Assembly (NCBI RefSeq): GCF_016786305.1
Contig: NZ_JADWYV010000322.1
Length of the DNA: 10,093 bases
Origin: Pseudofrankia nepalensis
Lineage (GTDB): Bacteria > Actinomycetota > Actinomycetes > Frankiales > Frankiaceae
Direction: 5' to 3' (one strand)
Shown: positions 1 to 5,810 of the stretch, piece after piece
How positions within the stretch are numbered: position 1 is the first letter of the stretch
How the letters are laid out: each line of letters starts with the position of its first letter
Program-made: the position numbers and the translations under genes
Notes under the pieces: generated by a model
Told to the model about the DNA's origin: nothing
Database searches by the model: none
Seen by the model: only the letters and a program-made list of their open reading frames with translations

Positions 1-107
1 GCCACCCGACGCCTACCAGCGGCCAAGCGCCCCGGTGGGCGCGAGCCTGACCACGTTGCGTTGGGTTTTCCAGTCAGGCGCTGGCGCTACGGCTGTCCCA
101 GTTCGGG

Positions 108-1154
108 GTGTCCACCCTCGTCCTCGGCGACCTGAAGGGGGAGTACGGGCCGCTGGTCCAGGCGGTCGGAGGGACGGTCAGCGAGCTCGGCCCCGGGCTG
201 CCCGACCGCCTCAACCCGCTGGACGCCGGTCCGCTCGGGGCGCGGCTGCCCGCCGACCCCGCCCTGTTCGCCGAACGGCTCGCCGAGATCGCCCGCCGCC
301 GGCTGCGGCTGCTCGTCACCCTCGTCGGCGCCCGCGCCCAGGTGGGACCGGAGGACGAGACGGTCCTGGCCGAGGCGCTGCGCGTCGCCACCGGCGAGGA
401 CCGGGCCGCCACCACCCTGGCCGACCCGACCATCCCCGACGTCCACCGGGTGCTGCTCGACGCCCCCGACTCCCTGGTCACCGCCGTTCGCTGCGCCTCC
501 CGGGCCGAGTTCGTCGCCCTGTTCCGCCGGGTCACCGACGCGCTCGGCAGCATGGTCCGCAACCTGGCCGGCATATTCGACACCGCCACCACCGTGCGGC
601 TGGACTTCGACGCGCCGATGCAGTCCGTGGACATCTCCCGGCTCTCCCAACGCGGCGAGGACGCCGTGGTGGTCGGCCTGACCTGCCTGTCGACCTGGGG
701 GCAGGCCGCCATCGACGAACCCGGCCGGCTACGCATGGTCATCCGCGACGAGGTGTGGCGGCAGCTGCGCGCTGGCGTCGACTTCGTCCGCAAGATCGAC
801 TCTGATCTGCGGCTGTCCCGGGCCGAGGGCACCATCCAGGTCCTGGCCACCCACCGCCTCGCCGACTTCGAGGCGGTCGGCGCCGCCGGCTCCGAGGCCG
901 TCGCCATCGCCCGTGAGCTCGTCTCCTCCTGCGACGTACGGGTCCTGCTCGCCCAGGACACCCGGCCCCTGGCCGACCTCGCCGAAGCCGTCGGCCTCAC
1001 CCCCGCCGAACGAACCCTCGTCGCTTCCTGGGGCGGCGGCGACCGCGGCCGCGGCCTGTGGAAGATCGCCGGCCTTGGCGGCTATCCCGTCCAGCTCGTC
1101 CTCACCGACACCGAGGCCCAGCTTTACCACACCGACGAACGGATGGCCGCCTGA
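108..1154 (+). CDS. VirB4-like conjugation ATPase, 5'-truncated (C-terminal part)
   Basis: C-terminal part of a VirB4/TraC-type ATPase, which in conjugation powers assembly and substrate movement of the type IV secretion channel at the inner face of the membrane. Visible motifs are the DLKGEYGPL segment near residues 8-16 that follows the P-loop helix in this family, a Walker B (RMVIRDEVW, Asp-Glu at about 214-215), a downstream ATHRLAD segment near 247-253, and a C-terminal LYHTDERMAA ending. Family-like sequence (SQALALRLSQFG) begins upstream, at about base 75, but the frame is closed by TGA at 48-50 and no Walker A (GxxGxGKS/T) lies in any nearby frame. GTG 108 is the only in-frame start and has no Shine-Dalgarno sequence. 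I therefore read the gene as truncated or rearranged and probably inactive. The stop is 1 nt before the coupling-protein gene, so the two were one operon. The family call is from motif recall. Confidence 0.72.
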   Translation: MSTLVLGDLKGEYGPLVQAVGGTVSELGPGLPDRLNPLDAGPLGARLPADPALFAERLAEIARRRLRLLVTLVGARAQVGPEDETVLAEALRVATGEDRAATTLADPTIPDVHRVLLDAPDSLVTAVRCASRAEFVALFRRVTDALGSMVRNLAGIFDTATTVRLDFDAPMQSVDISRLSQRGEDAVVVGLTCLSTWGQAAIDEPGRLRMVIRDEVWRQLRAGVDFVRKIDSDLRLSRAEGTIQVLATHRLADFEAVGAAGSEAVAIARELVSSCDVRVLLAQDTRPLADLAEAVGLTPAERTLVASWGGGDRGRGLWKIAGLGGYPVQLVLTDTEAQLYHTDERMAA

Positions 1155-1155
1155 G

Positions 1156-2826
1156 ATGATCCGATCCGGCGGACGCCCACCGCGCACCACCAGCCTGGGC
1201 AGCGGTGGGGACAGCCTGCTCATCCCACTGGGGATCATCGCGGCCGGCAGCGTCTACGGCCTGTGGCGGTTCTGCGTGCGCATCGCCGGGCACGGCGTGG
1301 CCGGATACCTGCTGTTCGCGGGCCTCGTCATCGTTGCCTGCACCGTCCTGGCCACGCTGATCCTTATGGCGCGCCGCGGGCGGGGCGGCGCCGAGCGGGT
1401 GCGGCGCGAAGCCTCCGCCCGCGCGGTCACCGCCCGCGCCGCGCACCTGCGCCCCGACCTCGGCGCGAGGGCCACCGCCGCCGACGCCGCCATCCGGCTC
1501 GGCGCCCTGGCCGCGGGCGGAAGCCCGGTCCACACGACTGTCGAGGACGGCTGCCTCGTCGTTGGTCCCGCCCGTTCGGGCAAGACCTCCGGTCTGCTCG
1601 CCGGTGCCGTCATCGACTGGCCCGGTCCGGCCGTGGCGACCTCCATCCGCCCCGACCTGGCTGCCTGGACAGCCGCCGCCCGCGCCCGCGCCCACGGGCC
1701 GGTCTGGGTGTGGAACCCCTGGGAACCCCTTCCGTTCGTCGGCCAGCCACTGCGCTGGGACCCCACCTCCGACGCCGACGACCCCTCCACCGCGCTGCGC
1801 CGCGGCCAGGTCCTCGCCTCCGCCGCCCAGGTCGGCGCCGGCACCGAGAACGGGTCGGACTGGCGACAGGTCTCCGCCATCGTCCTCGCCGCCTATCTGC
1901 ACGCCGCCGCCCTGACCGGCGCCTCCATGCGTGACGTGCTCGCCTGGTCCGCCGACCCCGCCGACCCCACCCCCGTCAACGCCATCCGCCGCGCCGGGCT
2001 GGCCACCCAGGCCTGGGCGGAAACACTCGCCCGCTACTCCAACGAGGACCCACGCATGCAGGCCAACATCTTCTTCGGGGTCCGCATCGCCCTGGCCAGC
2101 CTGTGGGACCCGGTCGTTCTGGAGGCCACCTGCCCACCAGCCGGCACTGGCTTCGACCCGACCGCGTTGCTCGACGGGGGCACCGTCTACGTACTGGGCA
2201 CCCCCTCGGCCCAGCAGACCGTCGGCCCGCTCACCGCCCTGCTCGTCGACGAGATCGTCGAAGTCGCCCTCCAACGCGCCGCGACCGCCGCCGGCGGCCG
2301 ACTAGCCCCACCACTGGGCCTCCTGCTCGACGAGGTCGCCAACATCGCCGCCCTGCCCCGCCTCCCCGACCTGTTCTCCTACGGCGGCGGCTCCGGCGTC
2401 TTCCTCATGGCCGTCCTGCAGTCACTGAACCAGGCCCGCCGCGCCTGGGGCGAACACTCCGCCAAGGCGATGTGGGACGCCGCCACCTACAAGCTGGTCC
2501 TACCAGGCCTGTCCGACGTCCGTGACCTGGAGGACCTGTCCAGGATCTCCGGTGAGTACGACGAACCCACCGCCAGCGTGTCCACCCGCGGTGGACTGCT
2601 GACCACCGCCACCGCCGGACCCGACCAGATCAGCGTCACTTCCCGTCGCCGCCGTATCCTGGAACCCGGCGAGATCCGCAACGCCCGGCTCGGTACCGCG
2701 CTGCTGCTGCCCCGCTCCGCCCCACCCACCTGGATCCACCTCCGGCAGGTCGAGCGTCGCCCCGACGGCGCCCGGCTGCGCGCCGACCACGACGCCTACT
2801 ACCAGTACGGAGCGACCACACCGTGA
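1156..2826 (+). CDS. VirD4/TraG-type type IV coupling protein (conjugation ATPase)
   Basis: A 556-residue membrane-anchored ATPase of the VirD4/TraG coupling-protein group, which hands the relaxase-DNA complex to the conjugation channel. Two hydrophobic segments (about residues 21-39 and 50-71) followed by an Arg-rich stretch give an N-terminal membrane anchor with a cytoplasmic motor domain. The Walker A is GPARSGKTS (137-145). The Walker B is LGLLLDEVANI, with Asp392-Glu393, followed by the family's LPRLPDLFSYGGGSG region, a LQSLNQAR sensor-like segment and a WDAATYKLVLPGLSD stretch typical of the TraG/TraD C-terminal region. The open frame runs back to 913, but that part overlaps the ATPase gene in another frame. 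ATG 1156, 1 nt after the previous stop, fits the anchor and operon spacing. Its TGA overlaps the next gene's GTG. Both nucleotide-binding motifs are intact, so unlike its neighbour it may be functional. Length is normal for the compact actinobacterial versions. Confidence 0.88.
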   Translation: MIRSGGRPPRTTSLGSGGDSLLIPLGIIAAGSVYGLWRFCVRIAGHGVAGYLLFAGLVIVACTVLATLILMARRGRGGAERVRREASARAVTARAAHLRPDLGARATAADAAIRLGALAAGGSPVHTTVEDGCLVVGPARSGKTSGLLAGAVIDWPGPAVATSIRPDLAAWTAAARARAHGPVWVWNPWEPLPFVGQPLRWDPTSDADDPSTALRRGQVLASAAQVGAGTENGSDWRQVSAIVLAAYLHAAALTGASMRDVLAWSADPADPTPVNAIRRAGLATQAWAETLARYSNEDPRMQANIFFGVRIALASLWDPVVLEATCPPAGTGFDPTALLDGGTVYVLGTPSAQQTVGPLTALLVDEIVEVALQRAATAAGGRLAPPLGLLLDEVANIAALPRLPDLFSYGGGSGVFLMAVLQSLNQARRAWGEHSAKAMWDAATYKLVLPGLSDVRDLEDLSRISGEYDEPTASVSTRGGLLTTATAGPDQISVTSRRRRILEPGEIRNARLGTALLLPRSAPPTWIHLRQVERRPDGARLRADHDAYYQYGATTP

Positions 2827-3347
2827 CCGGCGAGGCATTCGCCGGCCGCGGTGAGTCCCTCGACGAGCTGATGGACATCGTCTCCCAGCTCGTCGACCGG
2901 GTCCTCGCTCTCGAGCAGCACGAGCAACAGCGGCGGCGGGTGACCGCCGCGGGGGCGCCGTTCCGCTGGGAGGACCTCGCCCCCGACCAACTGCGCCATA
3001 CCTGGCACGAGCTGGGCACGTGGGTGCGCTGGCTGTGCGCCCGCTACCGCGTCGACGACATCCCACCGTGCTGGTACCAGCACGGTGACCTTGTCGAGGA
3101 GCTCACCGCCCTGTGGTTGGCGTGGCAGGGCGCCTACCGGGCCGATGCCCGTCCCGACGACCCGGTGCGCTGGCTGGACTGGCTCGCCCGGGCCCGGGCC
3201 CGCATCGCCCGCCGCTCTCCCCGCTGCGGCGCGGGGGCGCACCGGAAACTGGAGCCGGCCGAGAGCCACGACGAGGTCAGCTTCGCCGCGTTCGTCCAGA
3301 TGCGGGGCGCGGCGGCCGCGGCGAGCCGCGACCGCCGGACCGGGTGA
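2823..3347 (+). CDS. DUF4913-type small protein of conjugative elements
   Basis: A 174-residue cytoplasmic protein of unknown function. The N-terminal third (about residues 12-40) is a Leu-rich, charged, probably coiled-coil helix. The core at about 47-130 carries the features I associate with DUF4913 proteins: FRWEDL, then WVRWLCARYRV, then PPCWYQHGDLVEELTALWLAW, and later PVRWLDWLARARARI. The tail is Ala/Arg-rich and low in complexity. GTG 2823 overlaps the coupling protein's TGA by 4 nt (GTGA), so translation is probably coupled, and the next in-frame start would remove the helix. Genes of this family recur beside coupling-protein genes in actinobacterial plasmids and integrative elements, which suggests a role tied to DNA transfer, but no reaction is known to me. 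The CWYxH and WVxWL signatures are clear; the family name is from memory. Confidence 0.72.
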   Translation: MTGEAFAGRGESLDELMDIVSQLVDRVLALEQHEQQRRRVTAAGAPFRWEDLAPDQLRHTWHELGTWVRWLCARYRVDDIPPCWYQHGDLVEELTALWLAWQGAYRADARPDDPVRWLDWLARARARIARRSPRCGAGAHRKLEPAESHDEVSFAAFVQMRGAAAAASRDRRTG

Positions 3348-3383
3348 GCCAACCCCGGGCTGGACGACGAAATGGAGGGGGTC

Positions 3384-3593
3384 ATGGATGAGGCCGAGAC
3401 CCTGGCCGCCATCAGGGATGGAGCGCGGGAATTCTTTCCGGCTGGTTCCTCAACCGAGGCGCGGGCACGCCCCGAACGCGAGTCCGAGGGACTGGATCGG
3501 GGTCGTTACCCCCATGGAGGTGACTCCCGGCGCGGGAGCAGTGAATCTTCACCTCGGCGGCACGCTATACTAAAAGAGTGCCTGGTCCGATGA
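3384..3593 (+). CDS. doubtful small ORF or gene remnant
   Basis: A 69-codon open frame that I do not recognise. ATG 3384 has a GGAGGGGG Shine-Dalgarno sequence 4-10 bases upstream, better placed than the one for the in-frame ATG at 3372. The first 20 residues (MDEAETLAAIRDGAREFF) look like a real helical protein start. The rest is Arg/Ser/Gly-rich and unlike a folded protein, and the 3' part runs over two hairpins (3499-3538), a good -10 box (3566-3571) and the start of the next gene. The most likely reading is the beginning of a lost gene whose frame stays open by chance. A real small protein is possible. Confidence 0.25.
   Translation: MDEAETLAAIRDGAREFFPAGSSTEARARPERESEGLDRGRYPHGGDSRRGSSESSPRRHAILKECLVR
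3499..3538 (+). repeat. two tandem hairpins upstream of a promoter
   Basis: Two inverted repeats lie back to back. GGGGT at 3499-3503 pairs with ACCCC at 3508-3512 around CGTT, and CTCCCG at 3524-3529 pairs with CGGGAG at 3533-3538 around GCG. They end 27 bases before the TATACT box. They could end transcription arriving from the conjugation genes or form an operator for the next gene. Neither has a T-run. Confidence 0.4.
3566..3571 (+). promoter_or_regulatory. -10 box (TATACT), probable leaderless promoter of the VOC gene
   Basis: TATACT is a near-perfect SigA -10 hexamer, rare in DNA of this GC content. Six bases (AAAAGA) separate it from GTG at 3578, the normal distance from a -10 box to the transcription start, so the mRNA should begin at or next to the start codon. 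No convincing -35 hexamer stands 16-19 bases upstream; the region there reads GAATCTTCACC. Confidence 0.5.
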
Positions 3594-4012
3594 TCGGCCT
3601 TTTTGTTGTCTACTATGACGACATTTCAGCCTGTCTTGATTTCTACGGCAAGTTGGGGATGTCGTTCGCGCGGGAACGTCATGGCTCCGGACCCGAGCAC
3701 TATGCCGCGGCTCTGGCTGGCGGCGTCGTTTTCGAACTGTATCCGGCCGGAAAGCGGGGCGCGACGGGAAGGATTCGCCTCGGTGTCACGGTGCGCCGCG
3801 ACGAAATCGACTTCACCCTGGAAGCTGGCCACCATGTCCTTCGTGACCCCGAAGGGCGAGCCGTCGACATCCGTGTAATCGACCAGCGTGAGGACTGGAT
3901 CGAGGACTGGCCTGGAGCTCAGCCTCGGATAGGTACCTCTCGTCATCGATCAATGCCGACGACTACCGGCCGGATTCCGGCACTGCCGCCAGAAACCGAC
4001 AGCCAGGAGTAG
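3578..4012 (+). CDS. VOC (glyoxalase-fold) family protein, shortened, probably leaderless
   Basis: A 144-residue protein of the vicinal-oxygen-chelate fold, a family of dioxygenases, glyoxalases and antibiotic-binding proteins. The N-terminal module is clear: GLFVVYYDDISACLDFYGKLG (about 7-27), then ERHGSGPEHYA (33-43) and VVFELYPAGKR (50-60). The second module starts with IRLGVTV (66-72) and ends with VLRDPEGRAVDI (87-98), but the usual roughly 25-residue middle part, with the Gly/Trp loop before the last strand, is missing. The last 45 residues do not resemble the fold. First-strand His ligand is not visible (Tyr instead). GTG 3578 matches a leaderless start after the TATACT box; ATG 3590 is the alternative and begins at the conserved MIGLFVVY. 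Codons 3590-3661 are only 44% GC by hand count, far below the neighbours, which suggests recent acquisition. Substrate unknown; activity doubtful. Confidence 0.62.
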   Translation: MPGPMIGLFVVYYDDISACLDFYGKLGMSFARERHGSGPEHYAAALAGGVVFELYPAGKRGATGRIRLGVTVRRDEIDFTLEAGHHVLRDPEGRAVDIRVIDQREDWIEDWPGAQPRIGTSRHRSMPTTTGRIPALPPETDSQE

Positions 4013-4023
4013 GAAAAGGTGAC

Positions 4024-4332
4024 ATGAGCGATCCTGGTCCGAGGCTTGCGGTCGCCGAGGTGAGGGTCGTCTGGCACGGGCAGAGCACCGTCAACGTCGC
4101 CTTCGCGGTAGCCAAGGCCGGAAGGCCCGTCGACGCGGGTATCACCGGCCGGGATGTCGATATTCCGTTGTCCCCGCCTGGCTGGGAGCAGACCGCCACA
4201 CCGGGGCGAGGGCTTGCCTCTCGCCCTCCGAACCCCCGTCGATGCCTGGTTAGCTGGCCTGGGCCGGGTACGCCGTCTCGCGCAGCTCGCGGTAGGCGGC
4301 GGCCAGGGCTGGCAGTGAGTAGTGGGCGTTGA
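4024..4332 (+). pseudogene. fragment of a histidine phosphatase (phosphoglycerate-mutase superfamily), catalytic Arg lost
   Basis: The first 60-65 codons match the N-terminus of a histidine phosphatase: VRVVWHGQSTVNVAFAVAKAG (about 13-33) then DAGITGRDVDIPLSPPGWEQ (37-56). The family needs Arg-His-Gly for the phospho-histidine site; here codon 17 is TGG (4072-4074), giving Trp-His-Gly, a one-base change from CGG. Similarity stops near base 4203. The open frame continues to 4332, but that tail reads antisense through the 3' end of mug and is not real. The second catalytic half (later His and Glu) is absent. ATG 4024 follows the VOC stop by 11 nt with AGGAAAAGG upstream, so it was co-transcribed with that gene. 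A decayed 5' fragment is the best reading. Confidence 0.68.
4204..4226 (-). terminator. probable terminator hairpin for mug
   Basis: GGGCGAG at 4204-4210 pairs with CTCGCCC at 4220-4226, with two further inner pairs and one bulged T. It begins 24 bases after the mug stop codon on the minus strand. No T-run follows, which is normal for high-GC actinobacteria. It also lies where the phosphatase similarity ends, so it could act in both directions. Confidence 0.45.
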
Positions 4333-4888
4333 GGCCGCTGGGGTTCGGGAGGAGCCAGACGCCGGTCGAACCGAGACGCTCGGGCTGACGGCCCACGGTC
4401 GCCTTGCGCCGGTCGAAGGCGACCCGGTAGGCACCGAGGCCCAGGAAGGCGAGCCAGGCGGGCTGGACCCGGTCGACGAGCGCCGTGAGCGCGCCGACGC
4501 CGGCGCGGATCTCGTCGTGGCCGATCTCGTCGGCCCGGGCGGTCGCCCGGTTGACGATGTTGGTGATGCCGATGCCGTGGGCGAGCAGCTCGTCGGTCTC
4601 GGAGGGGTGCAGTTGCCGGTCGGTGAAGCCGGCCTGGTGCAACGTCGCCCATAGCCGGTTGGCGGCGCCGCCGAAGTGAAAGCCGGTTGCCCCGGCCGCC
4701 AGCGACGGGTTGATCCCACAGATCAGCACCTTCAGCCCCGGTGCTAGTAGATCCGGGACAGCGCGCCCATATGCGGCCTGGAGTTCCGACTTGGTGGGCT
4801 TGCGGCGAGGGTCGGCGACGACGGCGCCCGTTGCCGTGGTTGCCGTGTTGGTGTCGTGAACGGCATCCATGGTGGGGCTTGTGGTCAC
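4250..4888 (-). CDS. mug: mismatch-specific uracil/thymine DNA glycosylase (Mug/TDG family)
   Basis: A base-excision repair enzyme that flips out and removes uracil or thymine mispaired with guanine, starting repair of deaminated bases. With start GTG 4888 the protein has 212 residues. Motif 1 is LICGINPSLAAGATGFHF, with the catalytic-site Asn at about 60 (GINPS), followed by ANRLWATLHQAGF, GIGITNIVNRATA, and the DNA-inserting motif LPNPSGLNAH at about 180-190. All domain parts are present. The first 30 residues are a Thr/Ala-rich unstructured tail. GTG 4888 is preferred because GGGAG lies 8 nt upstream; ATG 4903 (217 aa) and ATG 4870 (206 aa) are alternatives. The frame is open to 5134, but the extra N-terminus is unlike the family. 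It is monocistronic and convergent with the mobile-element side. The genuine reading is the minus strand; plus-strand frames here are shadows. Confidence 0.88.
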   Translation of the reverse strand: MTTSPTMDAVHDTNTATTATGAVVADPRRKPTKSELQAAYGRAVPDLLAPGLKVLICGINPSLAAGATGFHFGGAANRLWATLHQAGFTDRQLHPSETDELLAHGIGITNIVNRATARADEIGHDEIRAGVGALTALVDRVQPAWLAFLGLGAYRVAFDRRKATVGRQPERLGSTGVWLLPNPSGLNAHYSLPALAAAYRELRETAYPAQAS

Positions 4889-5255
4889 TGTACGTGCTCC
4901 CATCGTCGTCAGCGGGAGAGGGCGGGGTCGCTCCGGGTGTCTTCCGGGTGCCAACCTTGGCATTTCGCTTCCGGGCAGCCTGTCAGAGCGGCACAATGAC
5001 TCGCGCGGGACCCGGGCACCGAAGATCAGCGGTTGCCCAATGCGAGCCGGCGGCCCCCTCTCCGCCGATCTCTGAAGGACTGGTGCCCACGTCGGTACCA
5101 GTGGACCGGGCGGCTGGCCCCATAGCCAGCACACGACGCGTCAACGGCGACGATACGACTGGGATGGTCATCTGGAGGCCGGCGGGCAAGCCGCCCGGAT
5201 CTCCGGCGGACGCTCGGCGGGCGGCCGACAGGCCGTGGGCGCGGATGACCTCCGG

Positions 5256-5286
5256 TTCGACACTTGATGCGGGCGTGGAGTAAGGT
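5256..5286 (+). promoter_or_regulatory. candidate promoter for the str operon (weak)
   Basis: TTCGAC (5256-5261) and TAAGGT (5281-5286) are separated by 19 bases; the -10 fits the actinobacterial TAnnnT pattern, the -35 is poor. A short dyad, GCCAC-CT-GTGGC (5288-5299), lies where the transcript would start. If used, the rpsL leader would be over 500 nt. Confidence 0.22.
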
Positions 5287-5340
5287 TGCCACCTGTGGCC
5301 GGAGTCCGTGTGGCTCTGGCGTGTGTCCTGCGCCTCGACG

Positions 5341-5456
5341 TGGCGCTGTGGCGCCAGACTGACACCGAGCGTCAAAGGTTAGTGTCTCGTCGCGAGACGC
5401 GGTGCCTTCGGTCGCCGGAGCGCGGGTGACCCCACGGGGTATCCCCGGGCCACCCG
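5341..5456 (+). other. cluster of four consecutive hairpins, possible structured RNA leader
   Basis: Four inverted repeats occur in 116 bases: TGGCGC-TGTG-GCGCCA (5341-5356); GTGTCTCG-TCG-CGAGACGC (5382-5400, one G-T pair); a stem closed by a C(TTCG)G tetraloop (5401-5416, one mismatch); and a nested stem whose outer arms are CGGGTG/CACCCG (5423-5428 with 5451-5456) and inner arms CGGGG/CCCCG (5435-5439 with 5443-5447). GGGG at 5436-5439 can also pair with CCCC at 5430-5433. High GC makes chance stems common, but the adjacency and the UUCG loop favour a folded transcript. Confidence 0.4.
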
Positions 5457-5571
5457 GCGGTGAGCGGCTGTCGGGCTGGTAGCCGTCGGCGACTGTCGGG
5501 TCCGTCTCGACCAGGGCTGGTTGGTTCGACGGCCTTGTCGGCGGCTGGATGGGCGCGCTCCTTTCAGGACG

Positions 5572-5588
5572 GATCGGCCAGGCCGATC
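5572..5588. repeat. 17-bp perfect dyad, possible operator
   Basis: GATCGGCC-A-GGCCGATC is perfectly symmetrical around A5580. The nearly absent loop makes it a better candidate for dimeric-protein binding on DNA than for an RNA hairpin. It sits 223 bases before the rpsL start. No regulator is identifiable. Confidence 0.35.
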
Positions 5589-5746
5589 GGTGCTGGCAGG
5601 CGCGACACACCCGACCGCGTGGGTCGGCGGAACTCCTGGAATCCCAGGTAGATGACGCTGTCCCGACGGTCTGGCGCACCAGGTGAGAGGTAGGGGTAAC
5701 CCTGGTCACCGGCCACTGGCCGGCGGTCGGGTCCGGGAAGGTCGCC

Positions 5747-5772
5747 CCGGGGGCGTCCCCCAAGGCCCCCGG
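5747..5772 (+). promoter_or_regulatory. competing hairpins just upstream of rpsL
   Basis: CCGGGGGC (5747-5754) pairs perfectly with GCCCCCGG (5765-5772), but its G-run (5749-5753) can instead pair with CCCCC at 5757-5761 around CGT. The two folds exclude each other, as in attenuators. A separate stem, CCGGCC-ACT-GGCCGG, lies at 5709-5723. The ribosome-binding site (5801-5805) is outside both folds. Confidence 0.35.
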
Positions 5773-5810
5773 AGAACAGCACCACGAGCGGAAGAGGAAC
5801 GGGAGCGGCG

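Larger units (their letters stand above)
4889..5810 (+). other. long intergenic region without a credible gene, upstream of rpsL
   Basis: About 920 bases between the divergent mug and rpsL starts. Open frames exist on both strands but have the Arg/Pro/Ser-rich composition of chance frames in GC-rich DNA and no recognisable motif. The part next to mug (4889-5250) shows no clear repeat or promoter. From about 5256 rightwards there is a weak promoter candidate, then a dense series of hairpins and a 17-bp dyad. The region should contain the promoter and leader of the str operon. Confidence 0.6.

Noticed and set aside
913..1155. N-terminal extension of the coupling-protein frame
   Set aside because: It lies over the ATPase gene in another frame, is Pro/Ser/Ala-rich, and precedes a better ATG directly after the upstream stop.
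5251..5265. GGTTCGA motif (also near 5522-5530) resembling a tRNA T-loop, a possible attachment-site remnant
   Set aside because: Neither copy has the flanking complementary T-stem or an acceptor stem, and no second copy bounds the mobile region.
5629..5653. GGAACT...GTAGAT resembling an ECF sigma promoter upstream of rpsL
   Set aside because: The spacer is shorter than usual and the -10 part matches weakly; the CCTGG-AATC-CCAGG stem overlaps it.
5026..5763. Long minus-strand open frame (245 codons) opposite the rpsL upstream region
   Set aside because: Composition is Arg/Pro/Ser-rich, there is no recognisable motif, and it runs through hairpins and dyads; open frames of this length arise by chance in such GC-rich DNA.
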